A DNA stretch of 64,000 nucleotides. Source: Lentzea californiensis. GTDB taxonomy: Bacteria > Actinomycetota > Actinomycetes > Mycobacteriales > Pseudonocardiaceae. Both the position numbers and the translations under genes were made by a program. Positions 26,439 through 35,174 of the stretch are shown here, piece by piece (positions within the stretch are counted from its first letter, which is position 1; each line of letters opens with the position of its first letter). Location: the NCBI RefSeq assembly GCF_024648825.1, contig NZ_JANBBE010000002.1, positions 124,001-188,000 on the forward strand, written 5' to 3'. The notes under the pieces are model-generated. The model was given only the letters and a program-made list of their open reading frames with translations. It ran no database searches and was not told where the DNA came from.

Positions 26439-26996
26439 GTGATCGACGAGACCCTCCTCGACGCCGAGGAGAAGATGGAAAAGGCGGTTTCGGTCGCGAA
26501 GGAGAACCTCTCCTCCGTCCGAACCGGTCGTGCGACTCCCTCGATGTTCAACCGCATCCACATCGACTACTACGGCTCCATGACGCCGCTGAACCAGATG
26601 GCCAGCATCACGGTCCCCGAGGCGCGCATGGCGGTCGTGAAGCCGTACGACGCGGGCCAGCTGAACGCCATCGAGAAGGCGATCCGGGACTCCGACCTCG
26701 GCCTCAACCCGAGCAACGACGGGTCGATCATCCGCATCATCATCCCGCAGCTCTCCGAGGAGCGCCGCCGGGACATGGTGAAGGTCGCGAAGTCGAAGGG
26801 CGAGGACGCGAAGGTCTCCCTGCGCGGCGTTCGTCGCAAGGCGAAGGAAGAGATCGACAAGCTCGTCAAGGACGGCGAGGTCGGCGAGGACGACGGCGCG
26901 CGTGGTGAGAAGGAGCTCGAGGCTCTGACCCACCGCTACGTCGCGCAGGTCGAAGAGCTCGTGAAGCACAAGGAAGCCGAACTTCTCGAAGTCTGA
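26439..26996 (+). CDS. frr: Ribosome recycling factor
   Basis: RRF splits post-termination ribosomes together with EF-G. It is 185 residues from GTG 26439 behind AAGGAG. Diagnostic segments are [37 protein letters not shown] and [16 protein letters not shown]. It follows pyrH by 61 bases in the usual order. Confidence 0.98.
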   Translation: MIDETLLDAEEKMEKAVSVAKENLSSVRTGRATPSMFNRIHIDYYGSMTPLNQMASITVPEARMAVVKPYDAGQLNAIEKAIRDSDLGLNPSNDGSIIRIIIPQLSEERRRDMVKVAKSKGEDAKVSLRGVRRKAKEEIDKLVKDGEVGEDDGARGEKELEALTHRYVAQVEELVKHKEAELLEV

Positions 26997-27012
26997 TGTT
27001 CCACTGATGGTT

Positions 27013-27055
27013 CGCCCGGCCGAGTCGCCGCAGGCGTGATTGCCCAGGCCGGGCG
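27013..27055 (+). promoter_or_regulatory. Inverted repeat abutting the cdsA ribosome binding site
   Basis: CGCCCGGCC (27013-27021) pairs with GGCCGGGCG (27047-27055). The right arm touches the Shine-Dalgarno GGAGG (27055-27059) of cdsA, so the stem could limit ribosome access or act as an frr terminator. Confidence 0.45.
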
Positions 27056-27064
27056 GAGGTTCTG

Positions 27065-27919
27065 ATGGGAGCACAGGTGGCAGGCGGTCCCGCGGACGTC
27101 CCCACGTCGAAGCCGTCGCGCGCGGGGCGTGACCTGCGTGCGGCGATCCTGGTCGGCGCCGGCCTCGGCGCCATGATCATCGTGTCGCTGCTGACGGTCA
27201 AGGAGACGTTCATCGCCATCGTCGCGGCCGCCGCGGCGGTGTCGACGTGGGAGATCGCCAACGCGTTCAAGAAGGCCGGCATCAACGTCGCCCTGTGGCC
27301 GGCGTTGATCGGCGGCCAGGCGATCATCTGGCTGTCGTGGCCGCTCGAGCGCTCCGGCATGATGACCGCGTTCGTGGTCACCGCCCTGGTGTGCATGATC
27401 TGGCGGTTCCGCGGCGGTTCCGACGGCTACCTGCGCGATCTGAGCGCCTCGGTGTTCACCATCGCGTACATCCCGTTGTTCGCGGCGTTCGCGGCCATGC
27501 TCGTCGTTCCCGAGGACGGCGCGGGTCGTGCGTTCGCGTTCATCATCGGTGTCGTGCTGTCGGACGTCGGCGGCTACGCGGCCGGTGTCTTCCTCGGCAA
27601 GCACCCGATGGCGCCGACGATCAGCCCGAAGAAGTCCTGGGAGGGCTTCGCCGGCTCGCTGACCGCGGGCGCGGTCGGCGGCGCGATCACGCTGACGACG
27701 CTGCTCGACGGCCAGTGGTGGCAGGGCGCGCTGTTCGGTGCCGTGCTCGTCGTCACGGCCACCGCGGGCGACCTGGTCGAGTCGCTGATCAAGCGCGACC
27801 TCGGCATCAAGGACATGGGCACGCTGCTGCCCGGCCACGGCGGCCTGATGGACCGGATGGACTCGCTGCTCCCGTCCGCCGTCGCCTCGTGGCTCCTGCT
27901 GCACCTCTTCGTGCAGTAG
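27065..27919 (+). CDS. cdsA: Phosphatidate cytidylyltransferase
   Basis: CdsA makes CDP-diacylglycerol from phosphatidic acid and CTP, the branch point for membrane phospholipids. The 284-residue protein has about eight TM helices. The family signature runs from SLIKRDLGIKDMGTLLPGHGG to MDRMDSLL, near the C-terminus. ATG 27065 has a GGAGG site 5 bases upstream. It ends 6 bases from the convergent VOC gene. Confidence 0.96.
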   Translation: MGAQVAGGPADVPTSKPSRAGRDLRAAILVGAGLGAMIIVSLLTVKETFIAIVAAAAAVSTWEIANAFKKAGINVALWPALIGGQAIIWLSWPLERSGMMTAFVVTALVCMIWRFRGGSDGYLRDLSASVFTIAYIPLFAAFAAMLVVPEDGAGRAFAFIIGVVLSDVGGYAAGVFLGKHPMAPTISPKKSWEGFAGSLTAGAVGGAITLTTLLDGQWWQGALFGAVLVVTATAGDLVESLIKRDLGIKDMGTLLPGHGGLMDRMDSLLPSAVASWLLLHLFVQ

Positions 27920-27925
27920 TCGCCG

Positions 27926-28744
27926 CTAGTCGTCGAACGGGTCGTCCACCGCGGCGCGCGGCTCGGCCTCGATCACGCGGGACTGGTCGATCACCGAGAA
28001 CGCCATCCCCGCGTGGTCCTCGACCACGGTGATGCGTCCGAACGGGGTGTCGTAGGGCTCGACGGTCACCCTGCCGCCCAGCTCCAGCACCCGGTACGCC
28101 ACCGAGTCGGTGCCGATCTCGGGCGCGGCGTTGAAGTAGACCATCCAGTGGGAGCGCTCTCCGTACGGGAACTCGCGCCCCATCTTCTGCCGGCCGATGA
28201 CCTCGGTGCCCTCGACGGACCAGGACGCGTAGTCCAGCCGGTGCCCGTCGCCGATCTGCGTGATGTCGTAGTGGCACAGCTCGCCGAAGAACTCGTCGGC
28301 CACCGCACCGTCCCGGGTGTTCAGCTCGGCCCACGCGTAGGCACCGTGCCCGCCCGTGCCGAACCGCCAGTCCGGCGGCACGTGCCGGAACCCGACGACG
28401 GCGCCGGTCGGGTCCGCGATCACCGTGCTCTGCGTGTGGTCGGAGCCGTCCTCGGGGTTGCGCAGCACCGACCCGCCGAGGTGGAAAGCCTTCTCCGCGG
28501 TAGCGCGCGCATGGGGCGTGACCAGATATAACAGCCAGGCATCTGGATCACCCTGGGGTAACCCGGCAACCGGGACGCCGTCCACCATAGCCACCGTGTA
28601 GCCGTCGTCGTCGGCGTAGTGCCAGCCGAACAGGCCGGTGTAGAACTCGATCGCGCCCTTGAGGTCGTCGACGGTTCGTTCGACCCAGCACGGACTTCCG
28701 GACAGCAACGGCGCGAGCTGGGGCGTGTTGGGCGCGATCGACAC
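27926..28744 (-). CDS. VOC (glyoxalase/bleomycin-resistance-like) family protein
   Basis: A 272-residue protein with two VOC repeats of about 130 residues: PCWVERTVDDLKGAIEFYTGLFGW and GAYAWAELNTRDGAVADEFFGELC each begin a beta-alpha-beta-beta unit. The start is GTG 28744 with GGAGG 5 bases upstream; the frame is open further, to 28960, but without homology. Such duplicated VOC proteins in actinomycetes are often linked to metabolite binding or resistance; the ligand is unknown. It is divergent from the methyltransferase gene. Confidence 0.83.
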   Translation of the reverse strand: MSIAPNTPQLAPLLSGSPCWVERTVDDLKGAIEFYTGLFGWHYADDDGYTVAMVDGVPVAGLPQGDPDAWLLYLVTPHARATAEKAFHLGGSVLRNPEDGSDHTQSTVIADPTGAVVGFRHVPPDWRFGTGGHGAYAWAELNTRDGAVADEFFGELCHYDITQIGDGHRLDYASWSVEGTEVIGRQKMGREFPYGERSHWMVYFNAAPEIGTDSVAYRVLELGGRVTVEPYDTPFGRITVVEDHAGMAFSVIDQSRVIEAEPRAAVDDPFDD

Positions 28745-28828
28745 TGCCGCCTCCTGCAGGGGAAAGAGATGCTGACACGCTACGCCGTGATTGGACGAAT
28801 TCGTACGGTCACAGGCAAATGGACGTCC

Positions 28829-28834
28829 TACAGT
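28829..28834 (+). promoter_or_regulatory. Candidate -10 for a leaderless methyltransferase transcript
   Basis: TACAGT ends 6 bases before GTG 28841. Confidence 0.4.
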
Positions 28835-28840
28835 GGCTTC

Positions 28841-29584
28841 GTGAGGGGATTCGTGCGGGCGGCGTTGAACGCGGTGCGTCCGGCAGACGTCGTGCCCAGT
28901 CCGAACATCTGGCACTGGCCCGACGTGTACGAGGTCGAGAACCGCGCGCAGGACGTCCACGGCGCGATTTGGTCGGCGTTAAGCGAAGAATGTCCGTTTA
29001 GCGGCAAGGACGTCGTAGACGTCGGCTGCGGGGACGGATTCCACCTGCCGCTCTTCGCGCAGGAGGCGAAGTCCGTCACGGGCGTGGAGCCACACCCACC
29101 GTTGGTCGTGCGCGCCAAGCACCGCGTCGCCTCACTGCCGAACGCCCGCGTCGTTTCCGGTCCCGCACAAGGCTTGCCGCTGGACGACGCCTCCGCCGAT
29201 CTCGTGCACGCCCGCACGGCCTACTTCTTCGGGCCAGGCTGCGAACCGGGCCTGCGCGAGGCGGACCGGGTGCTGCGGCCCGGTGGCGCGTTGGCGATCG
29301 TGGACCTGGACGGTTCGGCCGATCCGTACGGGCCGTGGCTGCGCGCCGACGAACCGCGCTACGACCCGGCCGTGGTCGAGAAGTTCTTCGCGGACAACGG
29401 GTTCTCGCTGCGGCGGGTCACCGCGGAATGGCGTTTCGACAAGCGCGAGGACCTCGAAGCCGTGCTGCGCATCGAGTTCTCCGCGAAGGTGGCCGAAAGG
29501 GCGATCGCGTCTGTGAGCGGGTTGAGCTTTCCGGTCGGCTACAGGCTGCACGTGCGCCGCAAGCCGAAGGGCCTGATCCTGTGA
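28841..29584 (+). CDS. Class I SAM-dependent methyltransferase
   Basis: A 247-residue methyltransferase of the UbiE/Methyltransf_11 type. SAM motif I is VVDVGCGDGFHLP; the acidic end of strand 2 is VTGVEPHPP; motif post-I and II follow in LPLDDASADLVHARTAYFF and ADRVLRPGGALAIVD. A short N-terminal segment (LNAVRPADVVPSPNIWHWPDVYEVENRA) is specific to this subgroup. The start is taken as GTG 28841 because of the adjacent -10 element; ATG 28769 is possible. The substrate is unknown. Confidence 0.8.
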   Translation: MRGFVRAALNAVRPADVVPSPNIWHWPDVYEVENRAQDVHGAIWSALSEECPFSGKDVVDVGCGDGFHLPLFAQEAKSVTGVEPHPPLVVRAKHRVASLPNARVVSGPAQGLPLDDASADLVHARTAYFFGPGCEPGLREADRVLRPGGALAIVDLDGSADPYGPWLRADEPRYDPAVVEKFFADNGFSLRRVTAEWRFDKREDLEAVLRIEFSAKVAERAIASVSGLSFPVGYRLHVRRKPKGLIL

Positions 29585-29659
29585 CCGAGGCGAGGAGCTT
29601 TGGTCGCTGTCGTAGATGAAGCCGCTTAGGCCGTCCAGGCCGCTCTGGAGTTTGTGATC

Positions 29660-30298
29660 ATGCCGCAAGAACCGTACAGAGGTTTCGTCGCGGCATTCGA
29701 AGCCGCTTCTGACTGGGGTTTGGCTCTGAGTGCGCTTGGATGCGTCCATCGAACGTCGGCCGTTCTGGTGGCTGGAGGCGTTGTGGAGGAGGACGCCGCG
29801 CCGTTCTCCACGGGCTCCTTGGTGGAGCTGGCTGAATTGCGTAACACAAGCGCTGTTCTGAGCGCCTTGATGTCGGCGCGGCAAAGTTTGGCGGTCTACG
29901 GTGCCGATCCCGAGACTGGTGAGGTGCCAGGGGAGAGTGACCGCGCCGAGCTGCTGGCCATGGCATCGGAACTGGTGCTGAGGGCCGATGCAAACGCGGA
30001 TCGCGCCTTCCTGGAGGAATGGGCGAGCATGTGCTCCTCCATTTCCATCGATGTGATGCAACACCTGGACTGCATGGAACTGCGGACGGTGGCTGAATTC
30101 GGTTCGACATCGCCCAGCCCGTACGAGGACGTCCCGCCGTTGCCCGCGGCGGAGATTCAGGCTCAGCTGGAGGTCTTGAGGCTCGTGGACGGGCGGGACG
30201 CTGACGCTTTGACTCACATGGCGGAACTGTCGGATGCGCTGCGAAGCGCACTCGTGGTCATCGCTGCCGAAGCGGTCAGCAGCGGAGAGCTGGAATAG
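29660..30298 (+). CDS. Uncharacterised acidic protein
   Basis: A 212-residue protein that I do not recognise. The start is ATG 29660 with GGAG 9 bases upstream; GTG 29654 is an alternative. It is acidic and Ala/Leu-rich, predicted mostly helical with long helices around residues 85-125 (DRAELLAMASELVLRADANADRAFL) and 160-212. No TM segment, signal peptide or catalytic motif is visible. By eye the codon third positions are less GC-biased than in neighbours, as in the next gene, so both may be recent arrivals. The gap to the next gene is about 40 bases. Confidence 0.6.
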   Translation: MPQEPYRGFVAAFEAASDWGLALSALGCVHRTSAVLVAGGVVEEDAAPFSTGSLVELAELRNTSAVLSALMSARQSLAVYGADPETGEVPGESDRAELLAMASELVLRADANADRAFLEEWASMCSSISIDVMQHLDCMELRTVAEFGSTSPSPYEDVPPLPAAEIQAQLEVLRLVDGRDADALTHMAELSDALRSALVVIAAEAVSSGELE

Positions 30299-30339
30299 GG
30301 TCGATCGGGGCAAGGTGTTTGCGGCTGAGGTGTGCGGAA

Positions 30340-30723
30340 ATGTCGCGTGATGGAAGTTGCTTTGGAAGTTCTGGACAGCAAGGAAATTTGCCACTGCACC
30401 TGGAGCACTCTTTCCAGGTGTGGTCGTACAGCAAGTCGCACCGAACGCTCGTCCTGCGTGGCCGCCCAGGTGAGAAGTATGATCACTACGTGGACGTCGT
30501 ATTTGTCGATGTGCTCGGAATGAAGCTGGTCTCCGGTTACGCGCGACTTTCAGTGGAGGTTGCTGCCGACGTGTCGGAGATGGATGAGCTCCTGCAATGG
30601 CCTGGGAGCCACGAACACGAGTACTTGCACCTCGTGGTCTCGGACGGCCGTCGCACGGGATTCGTCGTATGTGGAGCGGTCAGGGTGCTCCGTGGGATCG
30701 GCTGGCAGAACCCGAGGCCGTAG
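30340..30723 (+). CDS. Uncharacterised small protein
   Basis: A 127-residue protein of unknown family. The start is taken as ATG 30340 (GAGG about 9 bases upstream). The central part alternates strands rich in aromatic and charged residues (FQVWSYSKSHRTLVLRGRP, DHYVDVVFVDVLGMKLVSGYARLSVEVAADV, HEYLHLVVSDGRRTGFVVCGAVRVL), suggesting an all-beta fold. It lies just behind the other unknown gene and ends 33 bases before the aldo/keto reductase. Composition is less GC-biased at third positions than the core genes. Confidence 0.55.
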   Translation: MSRDGSCFGSSGQQGNLPLHLEHSFQVWSYSKSHRTLVLRGRPGEKYDHYVDVVFVDVLGMKLVSGYARLSVEVAADVSEMDELLQWPGSHEHEYLHLVVSDGRRTGFVVCGAVRVLRGIGWQNPRP

Positions 30724-30743
30724 GCCCTGTCCGCTCGGCCGTT

Positions 30744-30749
30744 TAGGCT
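30744..30749 (+). promoter_or_regulatory. Candidate -10 for a leaderless aldo/keto reductase transcript
   Basis: TAGGCT ends 7 bases before GTG 30757. Confidence 0.4.
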
Positions 30750-30756
30750 CGGGTTC

Positions 30757-31734
30757 GTGGAGAAGCGAAACGCAGGCAGGTTGAACCGTCAGGTCGGCGT
30801 CGTGGGGCTGGGTTGCTGGCAGCTCGGCGCAGACTGGGGCGAGGTGGACGAGAGCGACGCCCTCGCGTTGCTGCACGCCGCCGCCGACACGGGGGTCGAC
30901 TTCTTCGACACCGCCGACGTGTACGGGGACGGCCGCAGTGAGACGCTCGTCGGACGGTTTCTGAAGGAGCGCAAGGACGACGGGATCTTCGTCGCCACGA
31001 AGATGGGGCGGCGGCTGCCGGCGCAGGTCTCTGAGGGGTACTCGCGGGAGAACTTCCTCGCGTGGAACGACCGGAGCCGCCGCAACCTGGGTGTCGACAC
31101 GTTGGACCTCGTGCAGCTGCACTGTCCGCCTACTGCGGTCTACAGCCGTGACGAGGTGTACGACATCTTGGACGAGATGGTCGAGCAGCAGCGGATTGCC
31201 GCCTACGGCGTGTCCGTGGAGAAGGTCGAGGAGGCGTTGGAGGCGATCCGGCGTCCGAACGTGGCCAGCGTGCAGATCATCCTGAACGCGTTCCGGCTCA
31301 AGCCCCTCGAAGAGGTGCTGCCCAAGGCCGCCGAGGCCGGGGTCGCGATCATCGCGCGGGTGCCGCTCGCGTCCGGGTTGCTGACCGGGAAGTACGACAA
31401 GGCGACGACTTTCGGTGCGGACGACCACCGCAACTACAACCGCAACGGTGAAGCCTTCGACGTCGGCGAGACCTTCTCCGGGGTGCCTTACGAGGTCGGC
31501 CTGGAGGCCGTCGAGCGGCTGCGTCCGCTGGTGCCGGAAGGCGCCACGATGGCGCAGTTCGCGCTCAGGTGGATCGTGGACCAGTCCGGCGTCACGGTGG
31601 TGATTCCCGGTGCTCGCAACGTGGAGCAGGCGCGGGCCAACTCGCAGGCGGCCTCGCTCGAGCCGGTGGACGGCAAGGCCGTCGCCGAGGTGTACGACGA
31701 GCTGATCCGGCCGCACGTGCACGACCGGTGGTAG
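30757..31734 (+). CDS. Aldo/keto reductase
   Basis: A 325-residue NADPH-dependent (beta/alpha)8 oxidoreductase. The catalytic tetrad is visible: Asp and Tyr in FFDTADVYGDG, Lys in VATKMGRR and His in LVQLHCPP. Cofactor-binding segments near the C-terminus are VPLASGLLTGKY and VIPGARNVEQARAN. It begins at GTG 30757 and converges on the PadR gene with a one-base gap. The substrate is not predictable. Confidence 0.9.
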   Translation: MEKRNAGRLNRQVGVVGLGCWQLGADWGEVDESDALALLHAAADTGVDFFDTADVYGDGRSETLVGRFLKERKDDGIFVATKMGRRLPAQVSEGYSRENFLAWNDRSRRNLGVDTLDLVQLHCPPTAVYSRDEVYDILDEMVEQQRIAAYGVSVEKVEEALEAIRRPNVASVQIILNAFRLKPLEEVLPKAAEAGVAIIARVPLASGLLTGKYDKATTFGADDHRNYNRNGEAFDVGETFSGVPYEVGLEAVERLRPLVPEGATMAQFALRWIVDQSGVTVVIPGARNVEQARANSQAASLEPVDGKAVAEVYDELIRPHVHDRW

Positions 31735-31735
31735 G

Positions 31736-32239
31736 TCACTCCTCGGCGAGGATGGCGTACAGCTTGCGTCGCAGCTCGTTGTAGAGCTCGGCCGCGCGGG
31801 TCTTCTGCTCGGGCGTGCCCGCGTGGGAGATCTGCTCCATCGCGGCGCCCAGCAGCCGGACGGCTGTGCGCAGTTCGCCGTCGACCGGGTCGAGCTGGAT
31901 CTCGATGTCGCGCCAGGGCGGGGCCGTGTGCTCCGTCCTGCCGTGTTCGGTGAGGGTGAACAGCTTCTTGCCTCCTTCTTCCAGTGCGGAGACGAGGCCT
32001 TCGTCGGCGAGCATCTGCAGCGTCGGGTAGACCGAGCCGGGGCTCGGGCTCCACACGCCGCCGGTGCGCCTGGCGATCTCCTGGATGATCTCGTAGCCGT
32101 GCATCGGCCGCTCTGCCAGCAGGGACAGAACCGCCGCCCGGACGTTGCCGCGCCTCTGGCGGCCGCCCCTGCCACCGCCCCCGAAGGGTCCGTGGCGGTG
32201 CCTGTGGTGGTGATCTCTGTGGTGTGGTTTCATCATCAT
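31736..32239 (-). CDS. PadR family transcriptional regulator
   Basis: A 167-residue regulator with a His-rich N-terminus (MMMKPHHRDHHHRHRHG, a possible metal-binding tail) and a Gly/Arg linker. The PadR winged helix follows (VRAAVLSLLAERPMHGYEIIQEIARRTGGVWSPSPGSVYPTLQMLADEGLV), then a C-terminal dimerisation helix. Three consecutive ATG codons (32239, 32236, 32233) start the gene. It is divergent from rlmN; palindromic sites in the gap suggest autoregulation. Confidence 0.9.
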   Translation of the reverse strand: MMMKPHHRDHHHRHRHGPFGGGGRGGRQRRGNVRAAVLSLLAERPMHGYEIIQEIARRTGGVWSPSPGSVYPTLQMLADEGLVSALEEGGKKLFTLTEHGRTEHTAPPWRDIEIQLDPVDGELRTAVRLLGAAMEQISHAGTPEQKTRAAELYNELRRKLYAILAEE

Positions 32240-32247
32240 ATTGCTAA

Positions 32248-32271
32248 CGATATATCGGAACCTATCGCGAT
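32248..32271. promoter_or_regulatory. Palindromic operator candidate for PadR
   Basis: CGATATATCG (32248-32257) and ATCGCGAT (32264-32271) are two perfect palindromes 6 bases apart, in an AT-rich patch just upstream of the padR-like start. Such spaced palindromes are typical PadR targets. Confidence 0.5.
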
Positions 32272-32316
32272 GCAACGGTCTTGTGTTGCTGAAGTTCGTG
32301 GGACACTAGATGTGCT

Positions 32317-33423
32317 ATGACCTCGCTTCCCCTTGTCTTCGACGCGCCCAAGCGCGGCCTGCCGCCGCGCCACCTGGTCGACCTCTCGCCCGCCCAACGC
32401 GCGGAAGCCGTTGCGGCCCTTGGCGAGAAGCCGTTCCGGGCGAAGCAGCTGTCGAACCACTACTTCAGCCGCCTGACCGTCGACCCGGCCGAGATGACGG
32501 ACATCCCGGCGACCACGCGCGACAAGCTCGTGGCCGACCTGATGCCGCCGTTGTTCACGGTCGTGCGCAAGGTCACCGCCGACGAGGGCACGACGTCGAA
32601 GACACTGCTCCGCGCGCACGACGGCACGCTCATCGAGTCCGTGCTCATGCGCTACCCGGACCGCGCGACGCTGTGCATCTCGTCGCAGGCCGGCTGCGGC
32701 ATGGCGTGCCCGTTCTGCGCGACCGGCCAGGGCGGCCTGCAGCGCAACCTGTCGACCGCGGAGATCGTGGACCAGGTGCGCCTCGGTGCCGCCGCCATGC
32801 GTGACGGCGACCTGCCCGGCGGTCCCGGCCGGCTGTCGAACATCGTCTTCATGGGCATGGGCGAGCCGCTCGCGAACTACAAGCGCATTCTCGAGGCCGT
32901 CCACCGCATCTGCGACCCGGCGCCGGACGGCCTGGGCATCTCGCAGCGCCACGTGACGGTGTCGACGGTCGGTCTCGTGCCCGCGATCAAGAAGCTGACC
33001 GAGGAGAACCTGCAGGTCCGCCTCGCGGTGTCGCTGCACACGCCGGACGACGAGCTGCGGGACACGCTGGTGCCGGTCAACACGAAGTGGAACGTCGCCG
33101 AGGTGCTGGAGGCGGCGCGCGCCTACGCGGACAAGACCGGCCGCCGCGTCAGCATCGAGTACGCGCTGATCCGCGACATCAACGACCAGGGCTGGCGCGC
33201 AGACCTGCTCGGCAAGAAGCTGCGCAAGCACCTCGGGCAGCTCGTGCACGTGAACCTGATCCCGCTGAACCCGACGCCCGGCAGCAAGTGGGACGCGTCG
33301 CCGAAGCCGGTGGAGCGGGAGTTCGTGCGGCGGGTCCGCGAGCAGGGCGTCGAGTGCACCGTGCGGGACACGCGTGGGCAGGAGATCGCCGCCGCCTGCG
33401 GTCAGCTCGCCGCCGAGGGCTGA
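32317..33423 (+). CDS. rlmN: 23S rRNA (adenine-C2)/tRNA methyltransferase RlmN
   Basis: A radical-SAM enzyme that methylates A2503 of 23S rRNA and A37 of some tRNAs. It is 368 residues from ATG 32317. The CxxxCxxC cluster motif is CGMACPFC in [17 protein letters not shown]. The N-terminal helical domain ([17 protein letters not shown]) and the C-terminal resolving Cys region ([21 protein letters not shown]) are present. The gene order differs from the common cdsA-rlmN adjacency: about 4.4 kb of accessory genes separate them. Confidence 0.96.
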   Translation: MTSLPLVFDAPKRGLPPRHLVDLSPAQRAEAVAALGEKPFRAKQLSNHYFSRLTVDPAEMTDIPATTRDKLVADLMPPLFTVVRKVTADEGTTSKTLLRAHDGTLIESVLMRYPDRATLCISSQAGCGMACPFCATGQGGLQRNLSTAEIVDQVRLGAAAMRDGDLPGGPGRLSNIVFMGMGEPLANYKRILEAVHRICDPAPDGLGISQRHVTVSTVGLVPAIKKLTEENLQVRLAVSLHTPDDELRDTLVPVNTKWNVAEVLEAARAYADKTGRRVSIEYALIRDINDQGWRADLLGKKLRKHLGQLVHVNLIPLNPTPGSKWDASPKPVEREFVRRVREQGVECTVRDTRGQEIAAACGQLAAEG

Positions 33424-33466
33424 AATCAGTAGCTCGAACCGCTGATCTGACTTTACCGTTCCCGCG

Positions 33467-34102
33467 ATGAAACTCGAGGGGGAACGCTGGCGCACGCTCG
33501 TCAGCACGGTCCGGCTGGGGCGGGACGAGTACCGGGTGGTGCAGCCGGCCCGGCCGTTGCGCCATGCGCCGTTGTACGAGGGGTACATGGGTGTCGAGAC
33601 GTGCGTGACCAAGTCGTCGGCGCTCGACATCGCCATGGCCTGGGCGTTCGCGATGCGTTCGCCGCGCACGTTGGTGTACCTGCCGTTGCGGCAGAGCGAC
33701 TGCGAGTGCCGTAGTGCCGATGGGCCTGCGCTGGATCTGGTGCTGCTGCACCACAGTCTTGGGTTCCGGCTGTCGAAGTGGAAGGACGTGCGGGCCAAGC
33801 TTCGGGGTGGACGGCCGCACACCTTTGTCTGCCAAGGACTTGAGCTGGGCGCTGAACGGCCGGTGTATCGCGGGAACCAGGAGCTGCTGCGCGGCGACAT
33901 CGTGGCCGGCACCGTGTTCGTCGTCGGCAGCAGGCCCGCGTTCGAGGTGGGCGGGCAGGCGTTCCGGCAGCTGGTCGAAGACTGTCCACGGCACATGCAC
34001 GACGTTCCTGACACGCACTGTTGTGCGGAGATCACGAAGGACCAGCAGCACTGGAAGTGGCTGCACGTGGTGTACTGCGACGAACATCGAGTGCACGCCT
34101 GA
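33467..34102 (+). CDS. Uncharacterised Cys/His-rich protein
   Basis: A 211-residue protein of no family I recognise. It has eight Cys and eleven His. Clusters are SDCECRS (Cys 79, 81) and, in the C-terminal third, Cys 173, His 176, His 178, His 184, Cys 185, Cys 186, His 195, His 200 and Cys 204, a spacing that would suit one or two zinc sites. The first part (YEGYMGVETCVTKSSALDIAMAWAF) looks globular; there is no TM or signal peptide. The start is ATG 33467. Another unknown gene follows 14 bases later, probably in one transcript. Confidence 0.6.
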   Translation: MKLEGERWRTLVSTVRLGRDEYRVVQPARPLRHAPLYEGYMGVETCVTKSSALDIAMAWAFAMRSPRTLVYLPLRQSDCECRSADGPALDLVLLHHSLGFRLSKWKDVRAKLRGGRPHTFVCQGLELGAERPVYRGNQELLRGDIVAGTVFVVGSRPAFEVGGQAFRQLVEDCPRHMHDVPDTHCCAEITKDQQHWKWLHVVYCDEHRVHA

Positions 34103-34116
34103 GGGGACTTGAGACT

Positions 34117-34545
34117 GTGGGAGTGCTGTTCGACTACTTCGTCGCGCCGTCCGACGAGCTCGCGGCCGCGACGATCGACGGCGGGCCGATGGGGCTGTTC
34201 AGGACGGTCGAGATCAAGTCGCTCGATCCCGTCGTGGTGATGGGAGGGCTGGAGGAGTTGCTCACCGGCCGCCCCTACGGCGACGTCCTCAAGGACCCGC
34301 GGTGTGGCCACGGTCTCGCGCTGGAAAATGACGGTGAGGTGGTGGTCCTCACCGTCACCGACGGGCTGCGGGACGGGCTCGCAGAGGCGAGCGAACTGGA
34401 CGAGATCGCGGTGGCCTGGGCGAGGACCGAAGAGCTGGAAGGGTTCGATCCCGCCGTTCTGGCCGAGATGCTGCATGAGCTCAAAGCCCTGGCCGTGCAA
34501 GCGGTCGAGGACGGAGAACGGCTCTACTGCTGGACGTGCGTCTAG
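34117..34545 (+). CDS. Uncharacterised acidic protein
   Basis: A 142-residue protein starting at GTG 34117, following the Cys/His-rich gene by 14 bases. The opening MGVLFDYFVAPSDELAAATIDGGPMG resembles a family of actinomycete hypothetical proteins I cannot name. It is acidic and predicted alpha/beta, with no membrane segment. It converges on the carbonic anhydrase gene, overlapping by 4 bases. Confidence 0.6.
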   Translation: MGVLFDYFVAPSDELAAATIDGGPMGLFRTVEIKSLDPVVVMGGLEELLTGRPYGDVLKDPRCGHGLALENDGEVVVLTVTDGLRDGLAEASELDEIAVAWARTEELEGFDPAVLAEMLHELKALAVQAVEDGERLYCWTCV

Positions 34546-35033
34546 GGCTTCACCTCGGTCAGCACGCCGGTCGCCACGTCGAACACGAAGCCTCGCACCG
34601 AGTCCTTCACCGGCACGAACGGGTTGGCGGTGATGCGGCCGATCGACTGGCGGACGTCCTCCTCCAGGTCACCGAACGCCTCGGCGGACCAGGCGGGCTT
34701 CACGCCGACCTCGTCCTGGATCGAGCGCTTGAACTCGTCGTCGGTGAACGTCAGCATGCCGCAGTCGGTGTGGTGGATGAGGATGATCTCGCGCGTGCCG
34801 AGCAGGCGCTGGCTGATGGCGAGCGAGCGGATCTCGTCCTCGGTCACGACGCCGCCGGCGTTGCGGATGACGTGCGCCTCGCCCTCGTTCAGGCCCAGCA
34901 CGCGGTACACGTCGATGCGGGCGTCCATGCACGCCACGACGGCCACGTGCTTGGCCGGGGGCAGGGGCAGCGGGCCCGAGAACTGGGCGGCGTACGTGGC
35001 GTTGTTGGCGAGCAACTCGTCGGTCACCGACAT
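34542..35033 (-). CDS. Beta-class carbonic anhydrase
   Basis: A 163-residue zinc enzyme interconverting carbon dioxide and bicarbonate. The zinc and catalytic residues are in VACMDARID (Cys, Asp-Arg dyad) and HHTDCGML (His, Cys). It is of the short type, common in actinobacteria (Rv1284-like). The start is ATG 35033 with GAGAGG about 9 bases upstream. Confidence 0.92.
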   Translation of the reverse strand: MSVTDELLANNATYAAQFSGPLPLPPAKHVAVVACMDARIDVYRVLGLNEGEAHVIRNAGGVVTEDEIRSLAISQRLLGTREIILIHHTDCGMLTFTDDEFKRSIQDEVGVKPAWSAEAFGDLEEDVRQSIGRITANPFVPVKDSVRGFVFDVATGVLTEVKP

Positions 35034-35174
35034 GGGTTCTGTCCTCTCACCGGGATGTATAGGTGAGCAAACTGTTGTATGCGCATACCTGCAACAGCGC
35101 CCGAAAGGTGAGAATGGCCCCCGCTCAGACATAAGCGGAGGCCGAGGCAATCAGAGCGGCTACCATGCGGCCTC

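Noticed and set aside
30332..30523. An alternative frame with a Cys-rich 63-codon ORF over the small unknown gene
   Set aside because: It looked like a possible frameshift partner, but the other frame runs through without a break and has a plausible start and globular pattern.
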